Source: an uncultured Muribaculaceae bacterium (GTDB lineage Bacteria > Bacteroidota > Bacteroidia > Bacteroidales > Muribaculaceae). From it: a stretch of DNA of 6,397 nt. The stretch spans positions 1 to 6,397 of the forward strand of contig CAKUKR010000100.1 in the NCBI GenBank assembly GCA_934663645.1, written 5' to 3'. Shown piece after piece: positions 1 through 6,397 of this stretch. Positions within the stretch are counted from its first letter, which is position 1; every line of letters starts with the position of its first letter. A program made the position numbers and the translations under genes. The notes beneath the pieces are model-generated. The model had not been told where the DNA came from and did no database searches. It worked only from the letters and a program-made list of their open reading frames with translations.

Positions 1-89
1 TAAGGGGGAAGCCTCAACCGCTGCAATCCCGAAAAAATTATTAACTTTGCCACCGAAGCGCGACATGCGCAGCGACCCACCTCACGATT
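1..89. other. leader upstream of hsdM
   Basis: This stretch holds no gene I can assign. Two + frames stay open from the left edge into hsdM and stop at about 131-133 (one) and in the first part of hsdM (the other), so either could be the tail of an upstream gene, but neither shows recognisable motifs. The frame of hsdM itself has a TAA at 42-44, so hsdM cannot extend upstream of that point. No good Shine-Dalgarno sequence precedes the ATG at 90. The only regulatory candidate is the TAnnTTTG match at 42-49. Confidence 0.5.
42..49 (+). promoter_or_regulatory. possible Bacteroidota -7 promoter element for hsdM
   Basis: The octamer TAACTTTG fits the TAnnTTTG -7 consensus of Bacteroidota primary-sigma promoters exactly. 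It lies about 40 bases before the hsdM start, which would give a short 5' UTR. The matching -33 TTTG/TTG element is not convincing: only a weak CTG occurs near 21-23. An 8-base degenerate match can arise by chance, so this is an inference that also depends on the host being a member of the Bacteroidota. Confidence 0.35.
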
Positions 90-1688
90 ATGGCAAAGAA
101 GAAGACCGCTGTCAGCAAAGAGCTGAAACTTGAAGATATACTGTTCAACTGCCGAGACCTGCTGAGAGGCAAAGCCTCCATGGCAGACAAGCGAGACTTG
201 TTGCTAACCCTCGTCTTTCTCCGTTTCATCGGCGAAAAATTCGCCGCCAAGCGCGAGTGGGTGAAGCAATACCTGTTTGAGCATGACGGCATAGCAGAGG
301 GCGACGAGATGTTTGACTTCTTCATCAACGACCCTAATTTCTATGACGACTGCTTTTTCCTTGCCAATGAGGTGCGCTGGGACAATATCAAGTCCATGCC
401 GGCTTCTGTCGGCCTCGCCCTTAGCCTCGACAACATCATCAATGCCCTGGAACGCGACGAGCACACGCTTCACGGCGCATTGCCGCAGAAGATTTTCACC
501 AAATCGCAGCTGGAGCCCAAAGTCCTCAAAGCCGTAATTGACGAAGTGGACAAGATCTCCCAAAGCCGTTTCCATGAAAAAGACCTTATCGGACGGGTTT
601 ACGAATACTTCCTTCAGGCATTTGCCCTCAACGCCGAAAAAGAGGAGGGCGAGTTCTACACGCCGCACAGCATTGTCGAGCTTATCGCGTCGCTTATAGA
701 GCCGTTTGACGGCACTATATACGACCCCTGCTGCGGCTCGGGCGGAATGTTCGTCCAGTCGGTGAAATTCGTTGAGGCGCATGGAGGCAACACCAATGCT
801 GTCAACGTATACGGCCAAGAGCGCGACCCTGACACATTCCGCCTCGCCAAGATGAACCTGGCAGTACGCGGAATAAGCCACGACCTCGGCGACCGGCCAG
901 CTTCAACATTCCTCAATCCGCACCACATCGACAAGAAGTTGGATTACGTCATGGCCAATCCTCCCTTCAACCTCAAAAAGTGGCGTGCCGAAAATGAACT
1001 CACCGACGACCCGCGTTGGAGCGGATATGGCGTGCCGCCAGTGAGCAACGCCAACTATGCATGGATACTCCATATACTCTCCAAGCTCAATGTCACCCGC
1101 GGCATTGCCGGATTTCTCCTCGCCAACGGCGCGTTAGGCGACGACGACACAGTGGCTATCCGCCGCAGGCTCATCGAAAACGACAAGGTGGAAGCCATTA
1201 TCGTCCTGCCACGGAACATGTTCTATTCCACCGACATATCAGTGACACTGTGGATCCTCAACCAAAACAAGCGCGGCGGCCGCTGGCATGACCGCGTGCA
1301 GCGCGACCGCTCCGGCGAAATACTGTTTATGGACCTGCGCACCTGGTCCGGGAATGTCTATGAGAAGAAATATGTCCAGTTTCTCCCCGAACAGATAGCC
1401 CGCGTTGTGGAGATATACCATACATGGCAGTCCGCCGGCACAGACGGCGGAAATTTTGCCGAGCCTGAACTGTTCCGCTCGGTCAAAATCGACGAAATAG
1501 AACGCAACGGCTGGAGCCTCGTGCCGAGCCGCTACATTGAGTTTGTAGACCGCGACACCGGCATTGACTATGAAAAAGCAATGTCAGACGCATCGCAGGC
1601 CGTCGCTGAACTTCTCAAGCGGCAGGAAGCCAACGACACAGCCCTCCGCGCCGCTTTCGCCGCCCTCGGCTTCAACCTCAACAAATGA
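90..1688 (+). CDS. hsdM: Type I restriction-modification system methyltransferase subunit HsdM
   Basis: This is the adenine-N6 DNA methyltransferase subunit. It transfers a methyl group from S-adenosylmethionine to adenine in the site chosen by HsdS, as M2S or within R2M2S. The 532-residue length is normal for HsdM. Residues about 13-160 look like the helical HsdM N-terminal domain (LEDILFNCRDLLRGKA near the start). The catalytic N6-methyltransferase domain follows, with GEFYTP at 187-192, the SAM-binding motif I DPCCGSGGMF at 212-221, and the catalytic motif IV NPPF at 290-293. No frameshift or missing motif is seen. ATG 90 is chosen because it precedes the N-terminal domain directly and there is a stop in frame at 42-44. 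It is the first gene of the operon, and the next gene starts 7 bases after its stop. GC content is clearly higher than in the recognition domains of hsdS. Confidence 0.97.
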   Translation: MAKKKTAVSKELKLEDILFNCRDLLRGKASMADKRDLLLTLVFLRFIGEKFAAKREWVKQYLFEHDGIAEGDEMFDFFINDPNFYDDCFFLANEVRWDNIKSMPASVGLALSLDNIINALERDEHTLHGALPQKIFTKSQLEPKVLKAVIDEVDKISQSRFHEKDLIGRVYEYFLQAFALNAEKEEGEFYTPHSIVELIASLIEPFDGTIYDPCCGSGGMFVQSVKFVEAHGGNTNAVNVYGQERDPDTFRLAKMNLAVRGISHDLGDRPASTFLNPHHIDKKLDYVMANPPFNLKKWRAENELTDDPRWSGYGVPPVSNANYAWILHILSKLNVTRGIAGFLLANGALGDDDTVAIRRRLIENDKVEAIIVLPRNMFYSTDISVTLWILNQNKRGGRWHDRVQRDRSGEILFMDLRTWSGNVYEKKYVQFLPEQIARVVEIYHTWQSAGTDGGNFAEPELFRSVKIDEIERNGWSLVPSRYIEFVDRDTGIDYEKAMSDASQAVAELLKRQEANDTALRAAFAALGFNLNK

Positions 1689-1695
1689 ATGTACA

Positions 1696-2043
1696 ATGAC
1701 CCCTGATAAAAAAGATATAATTCACGACATCCGCGCAATCATCGACACACACCGCTCAAAGGCGGCATCGGCCATCAATTCCGCTATGATCCAGGCATAT
1801 TGGGAAGTCGGCCGTCGCATAGTTGAAGAGGAACAGGACGGCTCGGCCCGTGCTTCCTACGGCACGAACCTGATCAAGACGCTTTCGCGTCGGCTCACGC
1901 TCGAATTGGGCAAAGGGTTCAGCGAACGCAGCCTCCGGCAGTACCGCCAATTCTTCCTCGAATTTCCCGACTGGCAGATTTGGCAACCGCGTGTGCCAAA
2001 TCTTAAATGGACAAAAATTTCAGATATTCTACCTTCAGCATAA
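1696..2043 (+). CDS. truncated DUF1016 (YhcG family) N-terminal domain protein
   Basis: This 115-residue product resembles the DUF1016 N-terminal domain, which in full-length relatives (roughly 330-380 residues) is followed by a PD-(D/E)XK nuclease domain. Visible family features are a helical start, AYWEVGRRI at 34-42, YGTNLIKTLSRRL at 55-67, GKGFSERSLRQYRQF at 72-86, FPDWQIW at 90-96 and VPNLKW at 100-105. After W105 the likeness fades and ten residues later a TAA ends the frame, so the whole nuclease half is absent. The start ATG at 1696 is 7 bases after the hsdM stop; the ATGs at 1685 and 1689 lead only to stops within six codons. Full-length members often sit beside Type I systems in Bacteroidota, by general knowledge of the family. 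The truncation coincides with a GC drop at about 2001, so I read it as a remnant cut by rearrangement. A functional one-domain protein remains possible. The role of the domain is not established. Confidence 0.75.
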   Translation: MTPDKKDIIHDIRAIIDTHRSKAASAINSAMIQAYWEVGRRIVEEEQDGSARASYGTNLIKTLSRRLTLELGKGFSERSLRQYRQFFLEFPDWQIWQPRVPNLKWTKISDILPSA

Positions 2044-2117
2044 ATCCTCTGAGAAATAACACCGATGAAATCAATTTCCAAGAATATCAAGGGTGCCCCC
2101 CGTGTGCCGCTCGGTGA
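2007..2117 (+). other. alternative reading frame at the hsdS 5' end
   Basis: A 36-codon frame starts at ATG 2007, directly after an in-frame TAA (2004-2006), and ends at TGA 2115-2117. It overlaps the tail of the DUF1016 gene and the start of hsdS in a different frame. Its residues RNNTDEINFQEYQG look more like ordinary protein than the short basic start of annotated HsdS. If the C6 tract at 2096-2101 had five Cs, this frame would run straight into HsdS and give a product of about 401 residues instead of 382. It may be the ancestral hsdS start, inactivated by a one-base change, or a chance open frame in AT-rich DNA. Confidence 0.35.
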
Positions 2118-3213
2118 GCTGATTGTACTTACGAACAATGTCAATTCAGATAATGTGTATGGCATAGAGTCTGTCAAAGGAATGACTATAACAAAAGAAA
2201 TCATTCCAACCAAAGCCAATCTGTCAAAGGCCGATTTATCTAAGTTTTTGATTGTTCGTCAGAATGAGTTCGTTTATAATCCCAGGACGCACGGCAAAAA
2301 AATCGGGTTAGGTTACAATTCATCTGATGCTCCTTTTATCATAAGTTGGAACAACACGGCCTTTAAGGTGAAGGACACATCAGCTCTTGAACCGTTTTTC
2401 TTATACCTTGTCCTTTCTCGTGAAGAATGGGATAGAGAAGCAACCTTTCGTTCATGGGGGTCATCAACAGAGGTGCTTTCTTGGGTTGAATTTTGCCAAA
2501 TAGAGATTCCGCTGCCGAGCATTGAGGTGCAGAGGAAGTATGTCGCGGCTTACCGCTCATTGCAGCTGCTCGCCCAGCAGAACGAAGCACTCGCCAAACC
2601 ACTCCAAGATGCTTGCAATTCTTATCTAACTGAGACAAAATCTGAATATGACGATGTCTGCTTAGGGGATTATATCATTTATTCCGACGTGCGTAATGGA
2701 GATGCCTACGGATTGGACAATCTTCGGGGAGTAAGTATAGAAAAGGCCTTTATCCCCACTAAAGCAGATATGACTGGCGTTTCTTTGACTACCTATAAAG
2801 TCATACCGCCCAACGCTTTCTGCTATGTACCCATTACTTCCCGAAACGGAGATAAAATCACCATTGCTGTAAACAATTCTGAGCAAACATATATTTGTTC
2901 TTCCGCCTACGAAGTGTTCAGCATAAAGGACACTTCGGTTCTACTACCCGAATACCTTTACCTTTTCTTCAAACGTGGCGAATTTGACCGCTTGGCGCGT
3001 TTCAATTCATGGGGCAGCGCGAGAGAGGCTTTTCCTTATTATGAAATGGAACGAGTGAAAATCGCTATCCCGCCTATCGAGGTGCAAAAGTCGATCGCTG
3101 CGCTGTATACCTGCGCCGAGGAGGCGCGGGCGATCGCCCGCGAGGCTCGCGAACAATTAAAATCATTGGCGCCCGCTATGGTGCAACGCGCCGCAAACAC
3201 CCCCGCGACATGA
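2065..3213 (+). CDS. hsdS: Type I restriction-modification system specificity subunit HsdS
   Basis: HsdS determines the bipartite DNA sequence that the enzyme methylates or cleaves, each target-recognition domain (TRD) reading one half-site. The 382 residues form two homologous halves. TRD1 begins at LGELI (16-20) and TRD2 at LGDYI (200-204). Shared landmarks are IPTKA at 47-51 and 230-234, SWGS at 130-133 and 315-318, and the conserved-region motif IEVQ at 153-156 and 338-341, an offset of about 184 residues. Helical spacer segments follow each TRD and set the gap between half-sites; the last, Glu/Arg/Ala-rich, ends the protein. The recognised sequence cannot be read from the protein. ATG 2065 is 21 bases after the DUF1016 stop and in the same frame, separated from it by stops at 2041 and 2050. 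No strong ribosome binding site is seen, and the N-terminus may be altered by the neighbouring C6 tract. The TRDs are AT-richer than the spacers, suggesting exchange of recognition domains. Confidence 0.95.
   Translation: MKSISKNIKGAPRVPLGELIVLTNNVNSDNVYGIESVKGMTITKEIIPTKANLSKADLSKFLIVRQNEFVYNPRTHGKKIGLGYNSSDAPFIISWNNTAFKVKDTSALEPFFLYLVLSREEWDREATFRSWGSSTEVLSWVEFCQIEIPLPSIEVQRKYVAAYRSLQLLAQQNEALAKPLQDACNSYLTETKSEYDDVCLGDYIIYSDVRNGDAYGLDNLRGVSIEKAFIPTKADMTGVSLTTYKVIPPNAFCYVPITSRNGDKITIAVNNSEQTYICSSAYEVFSIKDTSVLLPEYLYLFFKRGEFDRLARFNSWGSAREAFPYYEMERVKIAIPPIEVQKSIAALYTCAEEARAIAREAREQLKSLAPAMVQRAANTPAT
2096..2101 (+). repeat. C6 homopolymer tract in hsdS codons 11-13
   Basis: Six consecutive Cs lie just after the hsdS start. 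Loss of one C would put hsdS in frame with the upstream ATG at 2007 and take the 2065 ATG out of frame. The tract is short for slipped-strand phase variation, so any switching is speculative; a sequencing or assembly error is an equally simple reading. Confidence 0.6.
3125..3142. repeat. 18-bp perfect palindrome near the hsdS 3' end
   Basis: CGCGGGCGATCGCCCGCG is its own reverse complement, with the centre at 3133/3134 and no loop. It lies in the C-terminal helical spacer of HsdS and encodes the near-symmetric run ARAIAR, so codon choice in GC-rich DNA could produce it. It could also be a recombination or protein-binding site. No recombinase gene is present in the window to support that. Confidence 0.6.
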
Positions 3214-6200
3214 AACAGGGCAAATTCTACGAATCGGAATACGAAAAAGGATTCTGCGAGCTCATTTCCCAATCGGGATGGGAACATACCCACGGCAGCA
3301 GCCTTGACCGCCTGACCTCGGAGACACTTTACGAGAAAGACCTCCGCGAATACCTCAGCCGCCGCTATCCGCAGTTCTCCAGAGCGGAACTGGATGCCGT
3401 AATCGGCAACCTCCGCAACATAGGCGAGGACACCCTGTATCATACACTCCGCGCCACATTTCTTCTATACCGTGACGGTTACACTTTCAGCCGTCTCGAC
3501 GCGGACGAGGATGTCTTGGTGCAATACATCGACTTCGACTGCCTGGAAAACAATACTTTCAGGGTGGTAAACCAGTTTGAAGTCGCGTACAGCGGCGTGG
3601 ACAAGGTGCGTATCCCCGACGTTCTTTTGCTCGTCAACGGCATCCCCACCTGCATTATCGAACTGAAGAATCCGACCGACCCTGGCGCGACTATGGCCAA
3701 GGCACACGACCAGATCCATATCCGCTACCGCCGCGACATTCCGCACCTCATGCGCTATTGCGCCCTCTCGGTGATAAGCGACATGTCGAACACCCGTCTG
3801 GGAACGACCTTCACACCCTACGAGCATTATTACGCCTGGAAGAAAGTCAACAACACCGACGGGACTGCCGGAGCGGGACTGCCGGAATTACAGACACTCA
3901 TTGCTGGAGCGTTCACGCCAGTCCGCTACCTGCAGCTGCTGCGCGATTTCGTGTATTTCCCGGACCTGAAGCGGGCTAAGGAGGAGGAAATCGTGTGCCG
4001 CTACCCGCAGTTTTTCGCCACACAGGCATTGTTTCGCCACATACTGAAACACCAGCGCGGCAACGGCGGCGACGGCAAAGGGGGCACTTATTTCGGCGCT
4101 ACGGGCTGCGGCAAGACGTATACGATGGTTTTCCTGGCGAGGCATCTGGTGCTGCGCAGTGGAAAGCTGCTCGGTTCTCCGACTATCGTCATACTCGTTG
4201 ACCGCGAGGACTTGCAGACACAGACAGGGAAGCTGTTTGTCAACTCGTCGGACTTCCTCTGCAACGGCGAAGTGCGGGTGCTGGAGAGCCGCGAAGACCT
4301 CGCCACTGAACTCTCTAACCGCAGTTCGGGCGGCGTTTTCATCTGCACAATCCAGAAGTTCTGCGAGGCGACAGGGCTGCTGTCCGGCCGCTCCAACATA
4401 ATCTGTTTCAGCGACGAAGCCCATCGCACACAGAACAACATCGGCTCAAAGCTGCAAATACGTGACAATCCCGGGCTACGAGCCGGACAGGGACAGGAAC
4501 AGGAACAGGGACAGGGACATGACATTGCCCCAACGGTCGTCAATGAGACAGCCAAGCTCGGAGCCTTCATCACTCGCGGCTTTGCAGCGTATCTGCGTGA
4601 CGCGCTGCCCAATGCGACATACGTCGGCTTCACCGGCACGCCGACTGACGACTGCATTCACGTATTCGGCGCAGTGGTAGACAAATATACCATGCGCGAA
4701 GCCGTGCGCGACGGCATAACGGTCGATATCAAATATATCCCGCGCCTTGCCCGAGTGTCGCTCAATAAGCATCAGGCCGAAGCTATCGAAAACTACTACA
4801 AGCTCTGCGCCGATGAGGGGGCCACGCCCGAGGACATCGCCGCAAGTAAAAAGGCCATGGCGAGCATGGAGGAGATTATAGGCAACGAAGACCGTTTGGC
4901 CCGTGTCGCTGCTGACATTGCCGTGCATTACGAAACAATGTGTGCCGACAAACCCGATGTGGTCCAGAAAGCGATGATAGTTTGCTCGAAGCGTGAAATC
5001 GCCTACAAACTCTATTGCGCACTGCGCCGTGAGCGGCCCGGCTGGTTTGTGCCGCACCGTGCAGCAGACGAGAGCAAACTCACTGCCGAGCAGCTGGAAA
5101 AGCTGAAAGAACTGCCGATGGTCAACATGGTTGCCACGCGGGGCAAGGACGACAAGCCGCAAGAGATGTACGACCTGTTGGGCGACAAGCCGTACCGCAA
5201 GATGCTCGATGAGCAATTCAAAAACGAGGCGTCCAACTTCCGCATAGCCATTGTCGTGGACATGTGGATTACGGGCTTCGACGTGCCGTGCCTCGCGGTG
5301 CTTTACAACGACAAGCCCTTGCAGAAACATACGCTCATTCAGACCATATCGCGTGTCAACCGCAAATACCCAGGCAAGGACTTCGGCCTTATCGTGGACT
5401 ACATCGGAATCCACGAAAATATGCGCAAGGCATTGAAAATGTACGGCGGTGACGAAATCGGCATAAGCGACGATGAGCTTGCCCTCGCTTTGGAGGCGTT
5501 CCGCAACGAATTGCAGGTCATCAAAGAGCTGATGCACGGATTCAACCTTGCCGAATTTTTCACGGCTACGCCGTTCCGTCGCCTCTTCATACTTCACGGC
5601 GCGGCGGAATATGTGCTGGCGCAGGTTGAGCCGAAAAAACCGACATTCCGGACGCTTTTCTCAAAGCACGTCAAACGGCTCAAACTGGCTTACGACATCT
5701 GCCACCCCGCCGGCGCATTGGGTGATGACGAAACGGCGTGGGCGCAATGCCTTATGGGCGTCTGTTCATACGTCAGCAAAATGACTGCCGGACAGCATGA
5801 CACCGAGAGCATGAACCGCGCTGTCGCCGCAATGGTAGAGGAAGCCATAAAGGTGACGGGCATGGAGAGCCTGTTCAGTGAGAATGAGCGCGAGGAGGAC
5901 ATCTTTGATGACGGCTTCATGAAGAAGCTCGAAAGCATCAAAATGCCGAATACCAAATTTCAGATGCTCGTCAAAATGCTGCGCCGTGCAATCACCGAGT
6001 ATAAGAGGGTCAACAAAGTCGCTGCCCAAAGGTTTGAGGAGCTGCTGCAGGTAACAATAGACGAATACAACAACCGCGACAACTTCACCTTTGCCAATGA
6101 AACCGCTTCGGACACTATCAACGAAATACAAAAGGCCGTTGACGACCGCGTCAACTCGCTTTCTGAAAAGCTGGTTGACCTCTTTGCACAGCTCAATGCG

Positions 6201-6397
6201 GACAAGGCGAAGTTCAAAGACCTCGGCATAACCTTCGAGGAAAAGGCTTTTTACGACATTCTCGTGGAGCTGCGTGACAAGCACGGGTTTGAGTATGCCG
6301 ACGAGAAGTGCCTTGACCTTGCCAGGCATATCAAGACCCTCATTGACGACACTTCCGTCCATGCCGACTGGCTCAACAACAACAACCTCAAAAAGGT
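3210..6397 (+). CDS. hsdR: Type I restriction-modification system restriction subunit HsdR (3' end outside the window)
   Basis: HsdR is the endonuclease and ATP-driven translocase of the complex: it joins M2S, pulls unmodified DNA past the bound enzyme and cuts at a distance. The frame is open for 1062 codons to the window edge with no stop. The N-terminal PD-(D/E)XK nuclease shows D137 (in RIPD) and E151-L-K153, followed by QIHIRY at 168-173 in the place of the family's QxxxY motif. The superfamily 2 helicase core shows Walker A GATGCGKT at 296-303, VDRED at 330-334, TIQKF at 380-384, the DEAH box at 402-405, TGTP at 475-478, TGFDVP around 689-693 and QTISRVNR at 711-718. The helical C-terminal region follows to the edge; comparison with family length suggests only a few dozen residues are lost. 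ATG 3210 overlaps the hsdS stop as ATGA, implying translational coupling. A (G/E)Q repeat at 426-437 is unusual. All key motifs are intact, so restriction activity is expected. Confidence 0.96.
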   Translation, partial: MKQGKFYESEYEKGFCELISQSGWEHTHGSSLDRLTSETLYEKDLREYLSRRYPQFSRAELDAVIGNLRNIGEDTLYHTLRATFLLYRDGYTFSRLDADEDVLVQYIDFDCLENNTFRVVNQFEVAYSGVDKVRIPDVLLLVNGIPTCIIELKNPTDPGATMAKAHDQIHIRYRRDIPHLMRYCALSVISDMSNTRLGTTFTPYEHYYAWKKVNNTDGTAGAGLPELQTLIAGAFTPVRYLQLLRDFVYFPDLKRAKEEEIVCRYPQFFATQALFRHILKHQRGNGGDGKGGTYFGATGCGKTYTMVFLARHLVLRSGKLLGSPTIVILVDREDLQTQTGKLFVNSSDFLCNGEVRVLESREDLATELSNRSSGGVFICTIQKFCEATGLLSGRSNIICFSDEAHRTQNNIGSKLQIRDNPGLRAGQGQEQEQGQGHDIAPTVVNETAKLGAFITRGFAAYLRDALPNATYVGFTGTPTDDCIHVFGAVVDKYTMREAVRDGITVDIKYIPRLARVSLNKHQAEAIENYYKLCADEGATPEDIAASKKAMASMEEIIGNEDRLARVAADIAVHYETMCADKPDVVQKAMIVCSKREIAYKLYCALRRERPGWFVPHRAADESKLTAEQLEKLKELPMVNMVATRGKDDKPQEMYDLLGDKPYRKMLDEQFKNEASNFRIAIVVDMWITGFDVPCLAVLYNDKPLQKHTLIQTISRVNRKYPGKDFGLIVDYIGIHENMRKALKMYGGDEIGISDDELALALEAFRNELQVIKELMHGFNLAEFFTATPFRRLFILHGAAEYVLAQVEPKKPTFRTLFSKHVKRLKLAYDICHPAGALGDDETAWAQCLMGVCSYVSKMTAGQHDTESMNRAVAAMVEEAIKVTGMESLFSENEREEDIFDDGFMKKLESIKMPNTKFQMLVKMLRRAITEYKRVNKVAAQRFEELLQVTIDEYNNRDNFTFANETASDTINEIQKAVDDRVNSLSEKLVDLFAQLNADKAKFKDLGITFEEKAFYDILVELRDKHGFEYADEKCLDLARHIKTLIDDTSVHADWLNNNNLKK
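3861..3888 (+). repeat. 14-bp imperfect tandem direct repeat in hsdR
   Basis: GGGACTGCCGGA occurs at 3861-3872 and again at 3875-3886, a 14-bp period with the last two bases of each unit differing. Because 14 is not a multiple of three, the two copies are read in different frames (GTAG, then GLPE). They fall in a linker between the nuclease and helicase domains (residues about 218-226), and the frame stays open on both sides. Confidence 0.7.
4485..4520 (+). repeat. in-frame hexanucleotide tandem repeat in hsdR
   Basis: Six 6-bp units run without interruption: GGACAG, GGACAG, GAACAG, GAACAG, GGACAG, GGACAT. They encode GQGQEQEQGQGH, residues 426-437 of HsdR, between the DEAH box (402-405) and TGTP (475-478). 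Adding or losing a unit would change the protein by two residues and keep the frame. The segment is low-complexity and hydrophilic, so it is probably a surface loop that tolerates length change. Confidence 0.85.

Overview
The window holds most of one Type I restriction-modification operon, all on the + strand, in the order hsdM - small DUF1016 N-terminal gene - hsdS - hsdR. The host is probably a member of the Bacteroidota, likely Bacteroidales. This rests on an inferred TAnnTTTG-type promoter ahead of hsdM, starts without clear Shine-Dalgarno sequences, and the general look of the HsdM/HsdS/HsdR proteins. No species can be named from this sequence alone.

Layout. Bases 1-89 are a short leader with a possible promoter. 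hsdM (90-1688) encodes a complete 532-residue adenine-N6 methyltransferase subunit. Seven bases later a 115-residue gene (1696-2043) encodes only the N-terminal domain of the DUF1016/YhcG family, with no nuclease half. hsdS (2065-3213) encodes a 382-residue specificity subunit with two homologous target-recognition halves. hsdR begins in a 4-base ATGA overlap with the hsdS stop (3210) and stays open to the right edge. Its 1062 visible residues carry the PD-(D/E)XK nuclease and the translocase motifs; probably only the last few dozen residues are missing. No gap exceeds 300 bases and no RNA genes, CRISPR arrays or insertion sequences were seen.

How the genes work together. HsdS would recognise a bipartite asymmetric DNA site, M2S would methylate it, and R2M2S would translocate along and cleave unmodified invading DNA. 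Gaps of 7 and 21 bases and the final 4-base overlap suggest one transcript with translational coupling.

Odd points. GC content drops abruptly at about 2001, where the DUF1016 homology also ends. A protein-like frame starts at 2007 and would join hsdS if a C6 tract (2096-2101) lost one base. The two hsdS recognition domains are AT-richer than the conserved segments around them. A perfect 18-bp palindrome lies near the hsdS 3' end. hsdR carries an in-frame hexanucleotide repeat between helicase motifs II and III. The core system is a known type. The parts most worth checking are the DUF1016 remnant and the altered hsdS 5' end.
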